This document shows positions 49,401-61,703 of a stretch of DNA of 64,000 nucleotides, one piece after another. Where the stretch lies: assembly GCA_022885665.1 (NCBI GenBank), contig JAGQDJ010000120.1, forward strand, positions 411,145 through 475,144. Direction: 5' to 3'. This DNA comes from Triops longicaudatus (lineage: Eukaryota; Arthropoda; Branchiopoda; Notostraca; Triopsidae). The position numbers and the translations under genes were made by a program. How positions within the stretch are numbered: position 1 is the first letter of the stretch; each line of letters opens with the position of its first letter. The notes beneath the pieces are model-generated. The model searched no databases, had not been told where the DNA came from, and saw nothing but the letters and a program-made list of their open reading frames with translations.

Positions 49401-51756
49401 TGGAAAGTTTGCGGAGGCAAATTTAATTTATTTTTTTGCCTCTTTTAAGAGGGCTTGTGTAGCAATAGGCAAACAGAACTTTGGGTGAAGGTCCTAAAAC
49501 TCGAATACAAATGAACCTATTAAGGATGCTTGCCCCGCCAGGGTATATAGGATTAAGTGTTCGGTGTTTTAGCGCTGTACATCTGAATAATCTGTGTTTG
49601 AAAGCAAAGAGGAACAAGTTTGGGGACAATTTAATTCCGCAAATCGATTTAGAACAAGGTGCATTTGGGCGGGAAACTTAAGACCTCCGTGAAAGATGGT
49701 ACAAATTGGGATGCCAACTGCGTGCTGTTTGTTTTAGGGCTGAATTGCCTAAGTGTAATGAATTCGCTAATACGTTTGGGTAAGAATAATTAATGGTCTG
49801 ACAGAAATTTCGCACGCTGCTTTTTGCTTGTCAGTAAACGTGAAATAGGGAAAGGTCACGTATAGCAGAAATGTAAAAAATAACGTTTGGTAAGCTTTCC
49901 GTAAAAGTTTTCGGACATTATTGCTCGTAATGATTACGAATTCAGTGGAAACCTACACTAGAATAAAAAAGTCTACAGGTTCGGAAATACTGGAGCTGGA
50001 ACACAAAACGGATTTTTATTTCTCTATTTTTACCTTATCTATATTTCATCAGCGTGAACCTAGATTCCTTCCTTCTTCGCGAGAATGAAGATACTGTTGT
50101 TGAAATAATACGGAATTTAGTGCGAAACGGGGTGTGCGCACTCGACCTCTCGAACTTTATGGCTTATGTTGGTAACGCCAGCTAATAAACCATTCGTGAG
50201 CAGCGGTATTGCAATATGGGACGGAGAGCACTATTAGCGATTTAATTACGACGTTAAATTATTCGAAAAATCTCAGTCGCTGAGTCATTACGTCTCACTC
50301 TCTTAGAAAATTAAGATTAATTTCGTGATGCTGCGCAACTATTTAATTTTTATTACGTGGCTTAATGAGTTCGCTGCAAAAAAAAAAGCGTCTGATTTTG
50401 GGGAATTCTAAGCTTTTTCACCCAAAAAAGGAATTAGACTTTTACGTATTGTGACACGCTTTCATTATTTCATAAACTTCTGCTTTCTTAACGTGACAAA
50501 CTTGCTAAATTATAACAAAAACGTAACGGAGCCAATGCTGAGCTCCGGTAACAACGTTAACTGGGAACTGCACTCAGCATTTTTCAACGTGGAAATGAAT
50601 TGTTAGTAACTTGAATGTGAAATACTAAGAACTTGTGAGAACCTATCCGAAGCTGCAAAACTTCACCGCAGGCTTGTGAAAGTGGTATTGCAAATACGTG
50701 TACTAGGTATCGAGTCAGATTAGGGATCACCGGAAGAACAAGTAACCTGGATTTACGCTCTCTGCACGAGCTCGGCACTTACAGCGTAACAATTTTACAA
50801 GCTTATGCCATTTCCTTCTATAAATGCGACGAAGCCTACGAAACGGTTCACTTACGGCGAAGCAAACAATTTTATGCGCGTTAGGTTTTAATCATAACAC
50901 TTTCAAGGGATCGGAGAAGCTGTGAGGATTTAATTGTGCTAAATTGTTCATAATTGGGGATAACACGAACTCGAGTAAATTACTACGCAAAATATAATGA
51001 CTAACGATGATAAAAATAGGGAACGGACCTCAATTAATACATTTTCGCTATATGTAAGATAATGAAGGCCTTTTAAAAATGAAAAATTTCAAAAACGAAT
51101 CCACACGTAACCAACCTTGCCAAGTACTCGAAAACATGACGAAATCAAGCTCATACTTGTCAATAATTGACACTTTCTGCGTATCGTCTAAACACCTATA
51201 TGCCCTACGTTTCGAGCATAGGTTGATCGAGTAGTTTGAACAGACCGACAATGCTATTTTTTTATCAAAAGTCCTTCCCGATGATTTCACAATTTTCTTT
51301 AGTAATATTTGGTAAAGTTCACTTACCTGTGTTCTCCTTAATTTACATCCGATTCTGTTTGTTTTACCTAATAGCAAAGTAGAACCACGATGCAGATGGT
51401 TTAATTAAAACATGTCAACGATTAACCACGCTCACATCTAAATTAACAATACAATAAAACCTTGAGTATTTTCCTCGAATCACCTTAGGCAATACTTACG
51501 CATTTAATTTTTCTTGGAATACGACTCTGTATAACCTTTTGGTCGACTATATTTTCAAGACATTTGAATTGTTTTGCCACGAAAATGCTCCCTAACCCTT
51601 TTGTGTCCGATGAAAACGGAGTTTCAGACTAATATTCTACTCCTCTGCCATCTAGCAGACAGAATTGCAACTAATACTGTTTATTTACAATACACACGTT
51701 GTTCACTGTCACGTCCCAATCGTAACTCCTTGCTTGAAATAATCAGACTTTTAATT

Positions 51757-51964
51757 ATGTCTGCTGATGAAAAACGTGCGTGCGTGGTAGTGCTAGGTGA
51801 TATAGGCCGATCTCCACGAATGCAAAACCACGCCTTATCCTTAGCTAAAGAAGGGTACTGTGTAGATTTACTTGGTTACGCTGGCTCGCAACCCCTGTCA
51901 AGTTTAGTGCTTCATCCTCGAATACGGATCCACCATGTCAAACAGGGCCCGGGTTCATCAACTT
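51757..51964 (+). CDS. ALG1: ALG1 exon 1
   Basis: From ATG (51757) to ACTT|GTAATG, phase 1. It encodes the GT-B N-terminal glycine loop region (LGDIGRSPRM). The frame continues to a later possible donor at 52006 of the same phase, which would add 14 residues; the earlier donor gives a length that matches human ALG1 better and a better donor sequence. A possible acceptor (AATCAG) at 51742-51744 raises the chance that this is the second exon and the start is further upstream. Confidence 0.8.
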
Positions 51965-54412
51965 GTAATGAAAATTCACCTACTGCCAAAAATATACAGC
52001 TAATAAGTTGAAAATCTCATTGTAAATATTTTTGAATATATTTGCAGACGTTCCTCGTCTTGTGAGCTACGTTCTGAAAGTCCTCTTTCAATCTATTTGT
52101 CTTCTATACTGCCTTTTAACCATCAAGACGCCCAGTGTCATCTTAGTGCAAAATCCTCCGTCCATTCCTGCGCTACCAGTTTGTTGGTTCGTCTCTAAAT
52201 GCAGATCTTCCAAGTTCGTCATCGACTGGCATAACTACGGTCACACCATTTTGGCCCTAGCCTTACATTCCCGCCATCCGATGGTGCGAATGTGTCGCTG
52301 GGTAGAAGCTATTTATGGCAGGCTTGCCACAGATGGATTTTGCGTCACACGAGCTATGCAAAAAGATCTCGAAGAGAACTGGGGCGTTAGGTAAAATTTG
52401 AATTTCGCGCTTCTTTATGCATAACACAGAATTTTGTTTTGCTTTTTTAGTTTATTTTACAACTTGATGTGGCTTATTTTCTAGTCTCACGTTTGCGAAG
52501 CCTTAGGTTCACACACAGTAGAATTTTGTTATAACGAACTGTCGGTTATAACCGATGGGTTGTATGCTCAATTATTTAAGTTTAAAAAAAAGCGTCTGGA
52601 AGAACGAAATTCGGACGTGCGCAAAAGGTTTTTAGTTTACTTAGAGGTTCGTTGTGACTAGAATACACTACACTTTGCGAAAATCCATATTTTATTTTCT
52701 ACCTTTATTTTAGTTATTTTTTATTTATAGCATTACATTTTTACACTCTGCACGGTGTAAGCTAAACTCGTTTGTTTCTCTTAAAAAAGAAAAAATAACA
52801 AAGAATAGAGAAAGCTGTGAGAAGCATTGAAGTAGCTTTGCTCGTGGTATCAAATCCAAAAGAGTAACAGTCAATTCATACTTTGGTCATTCACTTTATA
52901 CTTTGGTCATTTTTGGAATTGGGCTCCTCAAGAGCATGTGTACACATATCGAGTATACAAATACTAGATCCATTTGCATTGTTATTTGTGTTATTTGTAA
53001 GTAATGCGTTCTTCGTCTTATTCTTTTCTTTCCATTATTTCACAGCTTTTTATGTCATTTTTCACGTAAAACCATTATTTTTTTCTGGTTGTTCTTGTGA
53101 AGAGCTGTAGTTTTGTACGACCGCCCCGCGGAGCAATTTCAGTCCAACGATTGGAAAGATCGGCATGATTTGTTTATGAAACTGTCCCAAAATTACAAAG
53201 AATTCCAAGGTTCCCGTCCGGGCGTGACGCTTTTCACCGAATTGTTCGCAGACGGCCGGATAGAGCCGCGAGAAGATCGACCGGGACTCTTGATTTCCAG
53301 TACATCCTGGACCGAAGACGAGGATTTCAGCTTGTTACTCCAGGCCTTGGACAGTAACGTTGTTTCCGTTTCCTGTGGAGACTTTTATAAACTTTAATTT
53401 AGTGTATCGTTCCGCCGTTATTTGCAGACTATGATTCACTGAGAGATTCAGATCCGGTTGCCTACCCACCGTTACTCTGCGTCATCACTGGGAAAGGTCC
53501 CCTCAAAGAGTACTATCAAGGCTTAATCAAAGAAAGAGAATGGCAACACGTGCAAGTTATAACTCCGTGGTTGGAACCGGAAGACTACCCACGCTTATTA
53601 GGTAAATATGGCATAATAAGGAAATCTAATTCACGTAGGATATAATACGTGCACTGCAACAAGTGGAATTATTTTTTTAAAAAAAGTATTGAAGAAGGTA
53701 GTGCCTGAAAATTTTGACATGACTTGTCTTGCGAACAAAACCAAAGTAGTCTGTTAATAACTAAACATTTAACTTGTTAAAAAAATATTTTTTAATAACT
53801 AAATGTGCAAAAGTTTCGTTTCGTTGGTGTAAAATACATTGATGCACAGTTTGCACTGATTCAGCAAGACCTCCTAATATAGCCAATTTCCCATAATTAT
53901 TTTCTTTTTTTTTTCGGTTTAATGAAGCGAGTGCTGATTTGGGTATTTGCCTCCACACGTCCTCCAGTGGATTGGATTTGCCCATGAAAGTGGTCGATAT
54001 GTTCGGGTGCGAGTTGCCCGTATGTGCCTACGCCTTCCGTTGGTAAGGTCACTTGAATCTAGTTCTATTGTTGGATATTTTCGTATTTTTCATATTTTTA
54101 ATATTTCGTCAAGGAGAGTTTAGTCTATTTATCCATATAAGGCTACACGTGTTTAACCTTGCGTCTTTCGATTGTCTTTTGATACAACCGTTTAGCCTTG
54201 GAGAGTTGGTTAAGCACGACGAAAACGGACTGGTCTTTAGCACAGCGGATGAACTGAGTCAGCAGCTCTTTTCATGGTTTCGCGGCTTTCCCCGGGATGG
54301 TGACAACAATGCCAAATTTCGGCAAAACCTGCACCGGTATGCCAGACAGCGTTGGCACCCGTATTGGCAAACGACAGCTTTACCTTTATTGGTCGAAGAG
54401 ATCGGCCGCTGA
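51757..54412 (+). CDS. ALG1: ALG1, GDP-mannose:chitobiosyldiphosphodolichol beta-1,4-mannosyltransferase (six exons)
   Basis: ALG1 (GT33 family) adds the first mannose to GlcNAc2-PP-dolichol on the cytosolic face of the ER, using GDP-mannose. Coding exons are 51757-51964, 52048-52390, 53103-53353, 53428-53601, 53928-54042 and 54196-54412. They total 1308 nt, giving 435 residues, with all phases consistent (1, 2, 1, 1, 2). Family landmarks in order: VVVLGDIGRSPRMQNHALSLA without its last residue at 10-29, QNPPSIPALPVCWF, IDWHNYG (128-134), LYDRPAEQF, SSTSWTEDEDF (249-259), CVITGKGPLKEYY, TPWLEPEDYP, SSSGLDLPMKVVDMFG (337-352) and ELVKHDENGLVF (367-378). Human ALG1 has 464 residues; the difference is mostly the N-terminal membrane helix, which this start lacks. 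The frame is open upstream with another ATG at 51610, but that extension has no clear helix, so the true start may lie in an unseen exon. The gene looks intact. Confidence 0.93.
52048..52390 (+). CDS. ALG1: ALG1 exon 2
   Basis: It follows TTTGCAG and ends TTAG|GTAAAA, phase 2. It encodes VPRLVSYVLKV, the hydrophobic SICLLYCLL segment, the NPPSIPALPVCWF stretch, the signature IDWHNYG and VTRAMQKDLEENWGVR. All align closely with the human protein. Confidence 0.95.
52391..53102 (+). other. ALG1 intron 2 with a pogo/Tigger-like insertion
   Basis: A 712-bp intron, the longest of this gene; the others are 74-326 bp. A repeat copy lies at about 52513-52663. A short duplication (TACTTTGGTCATT twice, at about 52880 and 52901) precedes the acceptor. 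The acceptor used is TGAAG before 53103, not the more obvious CTGTAG eight bases later, because only the first keeps the frame and gives AVVLYDRPA. Confidence 0.75.
52513..52663. mobile_element. pogo/Tigger-like repeat in ALG1 intron 2
   Basis: It begins ACAGTAGAATTTTGTTATAA followed by the recurring ACGAACTGTCGGTTATAACC and ends GAGGTTCGTTGTGACTAGAA. The same ends and core appear at 22.5 kb, 40.5 kb and 57.5 kb. About 150 bp, no coding sequence. Confidence 0.6.
53103..53353 (+). CDS. ALG1: ALG1 exon 3
   Basis: It completes the split Arg codon and reads AVVLYDRPAEQF, a family landmark, then a charged linker (HDLFMKLSQNYKEF), GLLISSTSWTEDEDF and LLLQALD. The donor is GACA|GTAACG in phase 1. 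Reading past the donor leads to a stop within 15 codons. Confidence 0.93.
53428..53601 (+). CDS. ALG1: ALG1 exon 4
   Basis: It begins after TTTGCAG, 74 bp from the previous donor. It encodes a variable loop, then LLCVITGKGPLKEYY and VQVITPWLEPEDYPRLL, both close to human ALG1. It ends TTAG|GTAAAT in phase 1. The exon has no ATG-started frame of its own and was found by similarity. Confidence 0.95.
53928..54042 (+). CDS. ALG1: ALG1 exon 5
   Basis: A 115-nt exon after a T-rich tract and AATGAAG. It encodes SADLGICLHTSSSGLDLPMK and VVDMFGCELPVCAYAF, the most conserved C-terminal block of the family, and ends CGTTG|GTAAGG in phase 2. Confidence 0.95.
54196..54412 (+). CDS. ALG1: ALG1 exon 6 (last)
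   Basis: It starts after GTTTAG and gives the split Cys, then LGELVKHDENGLVF, ADELSQQLFSWF and a C-terminal FRQNLHRYARQRW, and ends at TGA (54410-54412). A variant CATAAA polyadenylation hexamer lies at about 54523; no AATAAA was seen close by. Confidence 0.93.
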
Positions 54413-57260
54413 GTGACGCTGTTTTAGTTTTATTGTTGCGCTTGCAAACTTTTTGGGGTGATGGAAAAGTGATGTTCTCCTCCTGTAAGTCTTACCTTGT
54501 ATTTTTGCATCTTTACCTTCTACCATAAATACACATCTTGTCAATTGCATCACGTAAGCCATTTTGTCTTTGCACGGAACTTTCTGTTGGTCAAGGCCAG
54601 CTGGAATCCGGCAAACTGACAAATGACAGATGAACAGAACCGGGGACAAGACACCAGTTGTTTGGTGCGACCAAAAATGTCCTCGATGTGGAAACTTGAA
54701 GCTGTATGGGATTGGATTGTCCGGAGTGTATGACGTACTCTCATTTTTCGTCCGAAAAGAAGAATAGAAGGGCAAGCGAGTTGGCTATGGTTCAACCAAT
54801 TTTTAAGGATTTTATCAGCATCTCTCTCCGAAAAGCCATCCAGGTGGAGATGGGCGACTGGGGAAAAGAAAAGAAGCATCTTGGTTGCGAGTTTTGGGGA
54901 GAGATTGCGCTTACCAAAAAGCTTGGGAGAACTAGGTCAGGTATGTCGTGTATGTTCAATCAGTCGCACAGCTCAGCGAACAGCTTGAGAATGGATCAGA
55001 TAAATTGGAACAGGATCATGTAACATACACGTAAGAAAAAGTGGAGTACACTAACTGGTGGGGTGAAACCAGTCCCGCCTCCTACTGTATGTTTTTAAGC
55101 GTTGGACTGTAGTTGTAAGCTTTTTGCTTATCACTCGGCTTGTTTTTGTACCATAGCAGGGCAATATATCACCTTTTCTTTTAAACGGTTCTTAAAAGCT
55201 GTCCTGACAAGGTGACTTGACCGTCCTTCGTCACTTAATTTAATGGATCTGTCTTTTAGCAATTGGAATGAAGGAGCAAAAAAAAAGAGCGAAAGAGAAA
55301 GAAAGAACTCGAATTTGGCAGAAATACGAGGCGTTGGATACGTACACGGTACGCTACTTACGTATCTACGTAAGAAAGTGGGCACTGCTGCATTCCAGAA
55401 CATGGCCTTGCCAGGCTTGACCAAAACAAAGCGGGGCAAAGGACTTCTTTGAAGCAGTTCACGCCACACGTTCCTTCTTAGCCCCAATTGATATGCTAAT
55501 AAGGTGGAATGTTTTTTAACAAGCCTATTTAACAACCTATTTAACTCCATTAGTACCGCAACCAATTTCGCTTTTACAATGCTGGGTATTCTTTTAAAGC
55601 TAAACGACTTAAAATGAAAGGTGTTGTAAGAGATTTTGTGCGTGACATGTACAAGTTGTATAGTTCTACTGAAAACTCATTTCGGAGACATGTCAACCTG
55701 GTCGGGAGCGTGCTATTCCCCGAACATTTTCCAAAACTGGATTCGTGTTTATATCACTTAGTAAATTGAACCAGCTGTTCGATATTTATGAGATAAACGG
55801 AAAATCAACGAAGCTTGAAAGGTGTTTTGTTTTTTACCTACGAGTTTATGACAGCTCAATAAATTGCGGTAGGGAGATAATTGTAAAATGACCAAAAATA
55901 CTATAAGTGAATAACTTGACATCTGCAGGGTTGTCTAAAATCGGATCTTTAATAAGTAACGCAAACTGTTTCTGAAAATCAGTTCATGCGAAAATAGCAC
56001 AGTTTACATGAAACAGTAGCATAAATTTGTTGATCAACTTTCCTGACAAGAAAGGGCGTAAGGACACGAAATGATTCAGAATCACTTTGTGAATAAAAAA
56101 TAGTTTATAAAACGATAGGTTTCAACCTTCATCGCGAGTTATCGTAAAGTAATTCTACAGACGAAGTAATAAGAAGCCAACAGCTTTCCATGGGTTGAAA
56201 TTTTCAATTAATAGTGGTGCTCTGGCAGGTTAATGAAAATAGCATTTTATGAGTTGAGTAGAAAAATTTTAGTACGCAATGAGCTTAAACTCTTACAATA
56301 ATGAGTTACTTTATATAGAAACACCCAAATTAGATACTAAATCGTTCCAAGCAAATGTCAAAATTAGATCATGTGTTAAATAAATTAATTTTAAGTATTT
56401 CAAATAAAAATCGATTAACTAGTTTCCTTAAGGGGAGACACAGGTTAACCTCGATTTTAGGTTTTACACGTGGATGTTCAGGACACTTTTTCTTTCCACT
56501 GAGTATAATTCCTGGACTATTGTGTAGGTCAGGGTTGCCCTACTTCTAGGCCAGCAGGACCTTAAGACTTACCATGCGTCCATTTGGGTTCCGTGAATAC
56601 TCATTTGATTTGCTTAAATTATACAAACACGCGAATAATTTACACACTACTTATCTATTTGGTTTAACCAAAAGCTTTCCAACAGGGCGAAATACATTTT
56701 TCTTTTAATTTACATATCTCATGGTAATAAAGGCCTACTACAAGAGTCGGCCAAGAAGTCAAGTTACAAAATCATGTGGGTCGTGAAAAACGTGGAAAAT
56801 AAAAAACCGCTAACAATTGACTTTTTTTATTTATGCTGCAACCCAGTTATTATACAGTAAAACATCGCTAACGAACCTCGCATGGAAAGTCCAAATTGCT
56901 AGGTATACTCTTTGTCTGTTAATTTATAGGCCAGTACTTGCCGACCGGGGGTGCAGCACCCACCAATAAATGGTCAAAAGCCGATTCAGTAAAGAAGTAT
57001 CATACTCGAGTCGGTAAAATCGTCAAGTACAGTCAGTATAATTAAGGCTCCCCCCTCCCCCAATGAAAACCCCCTCCCGACGCCCATGTTTGTCACAGAC
57101 AGCTGAACACGGTAATGAATTGCTAACGCGACCACAGATGTCTTCAATCGCTAGCTTACCCTTTGTTAGATTTTAAAAATTCCCGTAAAACTTATCCACA
57201 CTCATTTTATGTATTATAAATAATAAAGGCAGTCGAATTCTCTTAAGTCTAATAAAGGTT

Positions 57261-57370
57261 AATGTATATATTTGTTATTGTTTTAAATGTTACATCAACA
57301 ACTGTTAAAGTGAAACGATGTACGGCAACGAGCAAAGCTCACCCCGATGAAAGAAATATATAAAAAAAAA
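57261..57370 (+). repeat. Dispersed repeat, copy 1 (A-rich tail)
   Basis: The segment AATGTATATATTTGTTATTG followed by GTGAAACGATGTACGGCAAC and GAGCAAAGCTCA, then GATGAAAGAAATA and an A-rich tail, is repeated in reverse orientation at 61612-61703 with about 90% identity by eye. The A-rich end suggests the 3' part of a retroposon; upstream of 57261 the two copies diverge. Confidence 0.75.
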
Positions 57371-57508
57371 TAATAAAGGCGATATCCGGTTCTATCTGTC
57401 ATACAGGTGGTTCTGCGTTACTACTGCCGTTACGGAATCCTAAATTATTGATCTCAAATTGCAATTTATTGTTTTCGGTTCGGATGAACGGTAGGAGAGG
57501 TCTTAACT

Positions 57509-57685
57509 GCAGTAAAATTTCACTATAATGTACTTGCGAGTTGTAAGAAAATTTTCCGTTACAACCGATTGTACACAATAGCCAGTATTTCCAAACATGC
57601 TTCAAATTTCGACTGGATATCTGGATTTATATACGAAAGGCTATTGTTAGCTATAATTGATGTACGTTATAGTGAGATTTTATTA
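57509..57685. mobile_element. pogo/Tigger-like repeat
   Basis: It starts GCAGTAAAATTTCACTATAA and ends ACGTTATAGTGAGATTTTAT, which are rough inverted repeats of each other. The interior has TTGCGAGTTGTAAG and CCGTTACAACC, the degenerate core of the family. About 175 bp and non-coding. Confidence 0.65.
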
Positions 57686-60600
57686 CATATGGATAACACG
57701 CACTGAGTTCTACACATTGCAAGCTGCGTTCTACTGGTAGCACAGATTCATAATAATATGAAAAAAATATACACAAACTTCACCAACTACTGATAACTTG
57801 TCATTTCCGCACCATGTATGTGTTTAAATTACGCTTTTCCCATTGTCATTCGCAGTCATCATTGCGATAATGCTTGCTAGGCTGAAAACATTTGGAACAC
57901 TTTGAATTTCATGAACAGTTCTGCATAAACGAATAGGTTCGACAGTCCATTATGTGAAGAGCCTTTCTAACACATTTATAACATTTACCAGAAATGTCAA
58001 GATAACTGTTGGATGTAAAATGTTGAACTAGTCACAACAATGAAAGTGAAATCTTTTACAAATTCAGCCGAAAACCTTGAAAACTGGTAGTAAAGTCATC
58101 CCTGCTCCGTTCAACATTCACCGGAAAGGTTCCATTCGCTTAAGATGATCGTTCAAGGTGAAAATTCCGTACTTTTTGCTCATTAAATTGGCTTAACAAG
58201 ATTCGCGGCATGTCCGGGCGCATCTTGCGAAAGAGCCAGGTAATACACTCCGGTCAGTCAGGGAGGGCCTTGGTTCTGCTCCAAAAAAAGCTTTCACTTT
58301 CTATAAGACTACAAGCAGACTTACACTTCAACCAGGATAGAGCCGTTTTTTGTAAAAGACACTTTCCCCTTCTTTTGTTACCTTTAGAATTTTAAACCGG
58401 TTAAAGAGGACTAGTAAAGACCAAAAAACCTTGGGGAGTCCACCAAAACAAGAGATCCGGGGCTCTCTCCAGAATGCTGTGGATAAGAGAATCCGTCACG
58501 GACGCCGAACGAGCCTGGAATACCTTTTCACACTTTGCGATATCACAAGCCCTCCCAAAGACACCAAACTTGCAGGGAACGCAAAAATGACACTACTCTG
58601 AATGCGCTATCCGCTCCTTTTAGAACAATAACGACGAAAAAACGAAGCCCGAAAACTTTTGTCACACTTGCTAATAGAAAGATTTTCGAAAGCGCCAACT
58701 GCCTTTTCAACATGCGAAACCTCTCCCCTGCCATGTGCTTGCTTTAGTTATGGTTAAATTTCCCCACTTTTTATGTTCCATTACTACTCTGTTGAAAGGA
58801 ACGCTATTTCGGCGTCCAATTCGCCTTAGTGAAAAAGACAAATAAATGAGTACAAAAAGTAGGATGTTGGAATAGTCCAGTTCCCATTTTAACTCACAGT
58901 AATTACAGACCTGAAATTTTCACGAGAGCCACGAGGTGTTTATTTTGCAGCGATTAGAGGTGGGGCGAATTATTCCAGTGTCACGACTCGCAAGCTATTT
59001 CTTATTTGATTTTGTAAACCTTCTTTTATACCGAAATTTCACTTTATTCTAGAAAAAATCTCCCCGCTTTTTACTTTTTATTTCCTGTCTAGAATATTAT
59101 TTTGATTTTTAAATAATTTATTTTCAAAATTCATTTTATTGGATTTTCTGGAACTCGTGCTCATTACTGACAATCGTGCTTCACCGAGAATTTCATTTCA
59201 TGCTTTAAAGTCTTATTTGACTTATGATTCTGTTTTGAAATTATGTTTCACATCTTCACATTTTTTACTTTTCCTGTAACATTTTGTTCTATTTTAGCAT
59301 GTCTTTCTTTTTTTTCTACAGCACCTAACGCCCTATCTATAAGTTTGACAAGCGAGGAGAGAAAACGGGGGCAGAGCACATGAGCATATGTAACGTTTTC
59401 AATAGTCGTGCGGTTGGTCTTTGAGAACGAACTGGCCCCGGAATGTCATTAATGGAAATCAATTCAGAGTACTTTATAGTGCGAAGGTGGGGCACAACTA
59501 ACCTTTAACCTCCTCACAAGATCCAAGGCCCTTTTGGGTACGCCAACATGAGCACTTGGCAAACGTCAAACAAACAACAAAAAAAGCCCGTCACGACCTT
59601 ACCAGTTAAGCTCAGAGATCAAAAGATTCATATTTCGCGAGTAGCGCTGTCGCTGACCTATAAATGTAAGCGCAACTTGCATTACTTTTAGGTTGGATTG
59701 CACCGTGTTTTTGTGTGTAATCTTTCCTAACGGACAGAAAGCGAAAGAGCTAGCGAGAGCGAGTGAGAGAGATTGTTCTTCGCGATACAGTTGTCCTTTT
59801 GTGGGGCTTCGTCAGAGACAAAAAGCGAGCGCATACACACACACAATTGAAAGGGAAGCCACCACAAACTTTCTCTATCAGTGCTACTAATACGATTTCC
59901 ATCTGGAATGGGCCACTTTGCCTGTGCTTATGTCAGTGTTTTTTTTCCTCAAACAAACACCGGGTACCACGAAAGATAAAGATGCAAAATCGTCGCCCAA
60001 GCTACAGCGTGCAGTTTCTCATTCTCATGTTGCGCCTTCTATTGAGCAAACCCATTAATAGCCTTGACAATTAGAAGCAATAGCTATTGATAACTTTCTC
60101 TTTTGTTCTTTGAGCCAAATGGGGTTTAAATACTTGTCGCCTCTTGTATACCATGTGTGTGTAGCAACGGTTTGGCTTTTGTGTTGGTTTACAGCCAAAG
60201 AGGAAACAATTAGTTAGCTAGTCAATTTTACAACCCTTTTAGTTGAAACACTAACTCATTTACATATCTATGTCCTAATTCCTGTTCTCTCGTTTCAAGT
60301 TACGCAAACCGTATGAGAAAAGACACAGGGCACTCCGGAATAAAAGCTGCAAATCTCGTCTGTACTTGTCCAAGAGAATTAAGCGAGTACAGAAAAAAGG
60401 GAACCCCAAAAAAAGAGAAGGCCTCGCTGATGGCAAGGACGCGATTTCCCTTAAAACTGTACCCTACGGTACAAGTTTGACGTCTTCGTCAACTATAAAT
60501 CCTACCGTATGAACGCATTTAACAAGGGATAATTGGGTTCGATCAAAAACTAGTCCGGAGAAGCTTGACAGACCCGCAATTGTGAGAACTAAGAAATTAA

Positions 60601-61593
60601 CGCTTTTTATTACATGGATATTAGCTTTGGTGATGCTTCTGGAAACATTTTCTCATACCATAACGGTCACTCGAATAGAAAGGAATAAACGCATTATGTT
60701 TATTCTCTTTCCCGCTTTCAATACGTTTCATCCCAACATAATACTGTAGTCTACCTATTTTCGTGTACGTGTCTATGTGTCTAACTTTTACTTCTCTCAT
60801 TTTATTTTACAGCACTAATATATTTTTTAAATGCTTTGCTTTGTGAATTTGTATTTACTTTTGATATTTTCTATTCATTGTTAATTTATGTTTTATTTTT
60901 TTTTTCTTATCAGTCAAGTTGGGTTTTCTTATGTCATTTTACTTTTCCACATAAGATTTTAACAACACATTTTGTTCTGTTATTATTAGGCGTGTGGGCC
61001 TAAATATTCAATCCAGTTTGTGTTTACTTCACTCGGTTGCGCCGTTTTTGGACGACCTTGCACACAGAACTGCTTTCAACTGCCTCACAGGTGATAGAAA
61101 GGTTATTCTTGAGAATATGACAAGATGTTCAATTTTGAAAAACGAAACGCTGAGATGCCCTTGATGCCCCGGTTTGCGAGGTTCAAATAGAACAGCAGGA
61201 ATAAAGACGGGAGGACTTTGCACGTGAGGAAAAAAAAAAAGAATGCACATACTCGTTTTGGCTGAGTTGGAAAAACCGGGTCAACTGCAAGATATTGGCA
61301 AAGCGTTTGGGGATCAGGAATGCTTCGGATTCTTCGTTTTTCACTTGGTGGTGCTACATATATGGAGTGCGAAATCTATAAAAACGGTATTTGGAATGCA
61401 AATTCTTGTGCATGGGCACCTTGCGCGCATACTGAACACGGCTTGCACAGTGCGAGAAAAAACGTTAAACGGGATAAGGCGGACTACTGGTTTTTAGGGA
61501 TTTCTTCCCCTGTAAAGTAGAAAGGTCGCTTCATGGGACAATCTAGAAAATTAACTAGAAAGATTTCTGCGATGTTAAAAACGATAATTTATT

Positions 61594-61703
61594 TAAACTT
61601 TTTTTATTTCTTTCATCGGCGTGAGCTTTGCTCGTTGCCGTACATCGTTTCACTTTAATAGTTGTTGATGAAACAATTAAAAACAATAACAAATATATAC
61701 ATT
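61594..61703 (-). repeat. Dispersed repeat, copy 2 (reverse orientation)
   Basis: Reverse complement of the repeat at 57261-57370, including GAGCAAAGCTCA and the TACGGCAACGAGC core and the A-rich tail, which here reads as T-rich at 61594-61610 on the plus strand. Small differences (CACCCC versus CACGCC; ACTGTTAAAG versus ACTATTAAAG) show separate ageing. Confidence 0.75.

Larger units (their letters stand above)
36905..51756. other. Intergenic region between dpr exon 1 and ALG1
   Basis: About 15 kb between two divergently transcribed genes; both promoters should lie here. I could not assign a TATA box or initiator with confidence. Landmarks are CCCCCTGGGGGG at about 37384-37395, a repeat with a 22-bp hairpin at 40580-40628, and an A-rich low-complexity stretch at 46220-46420. 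One candidate secreted ORF at 43949 is listed separately. The 139-codon frame at 37564-37983 overlaps equally long frames on both strands and is not credible as a gene. Confidence 0.5.

Noticed and set aside
51048..51377. 109-codon minus-strand ORF upstream of ALG1
   Set aside because: AT-driven composition (Ile, Lys, Phe, Ser rich), no domain pattern and no start or splice support.
51965..52011. Extension of ALG1 exon 1 to the GTTGAA donor at 52007
   Set aside because: Phase is the same, but it adds 14 residues absent from the family and uses a poorer donor than ACTT|GTAATG.
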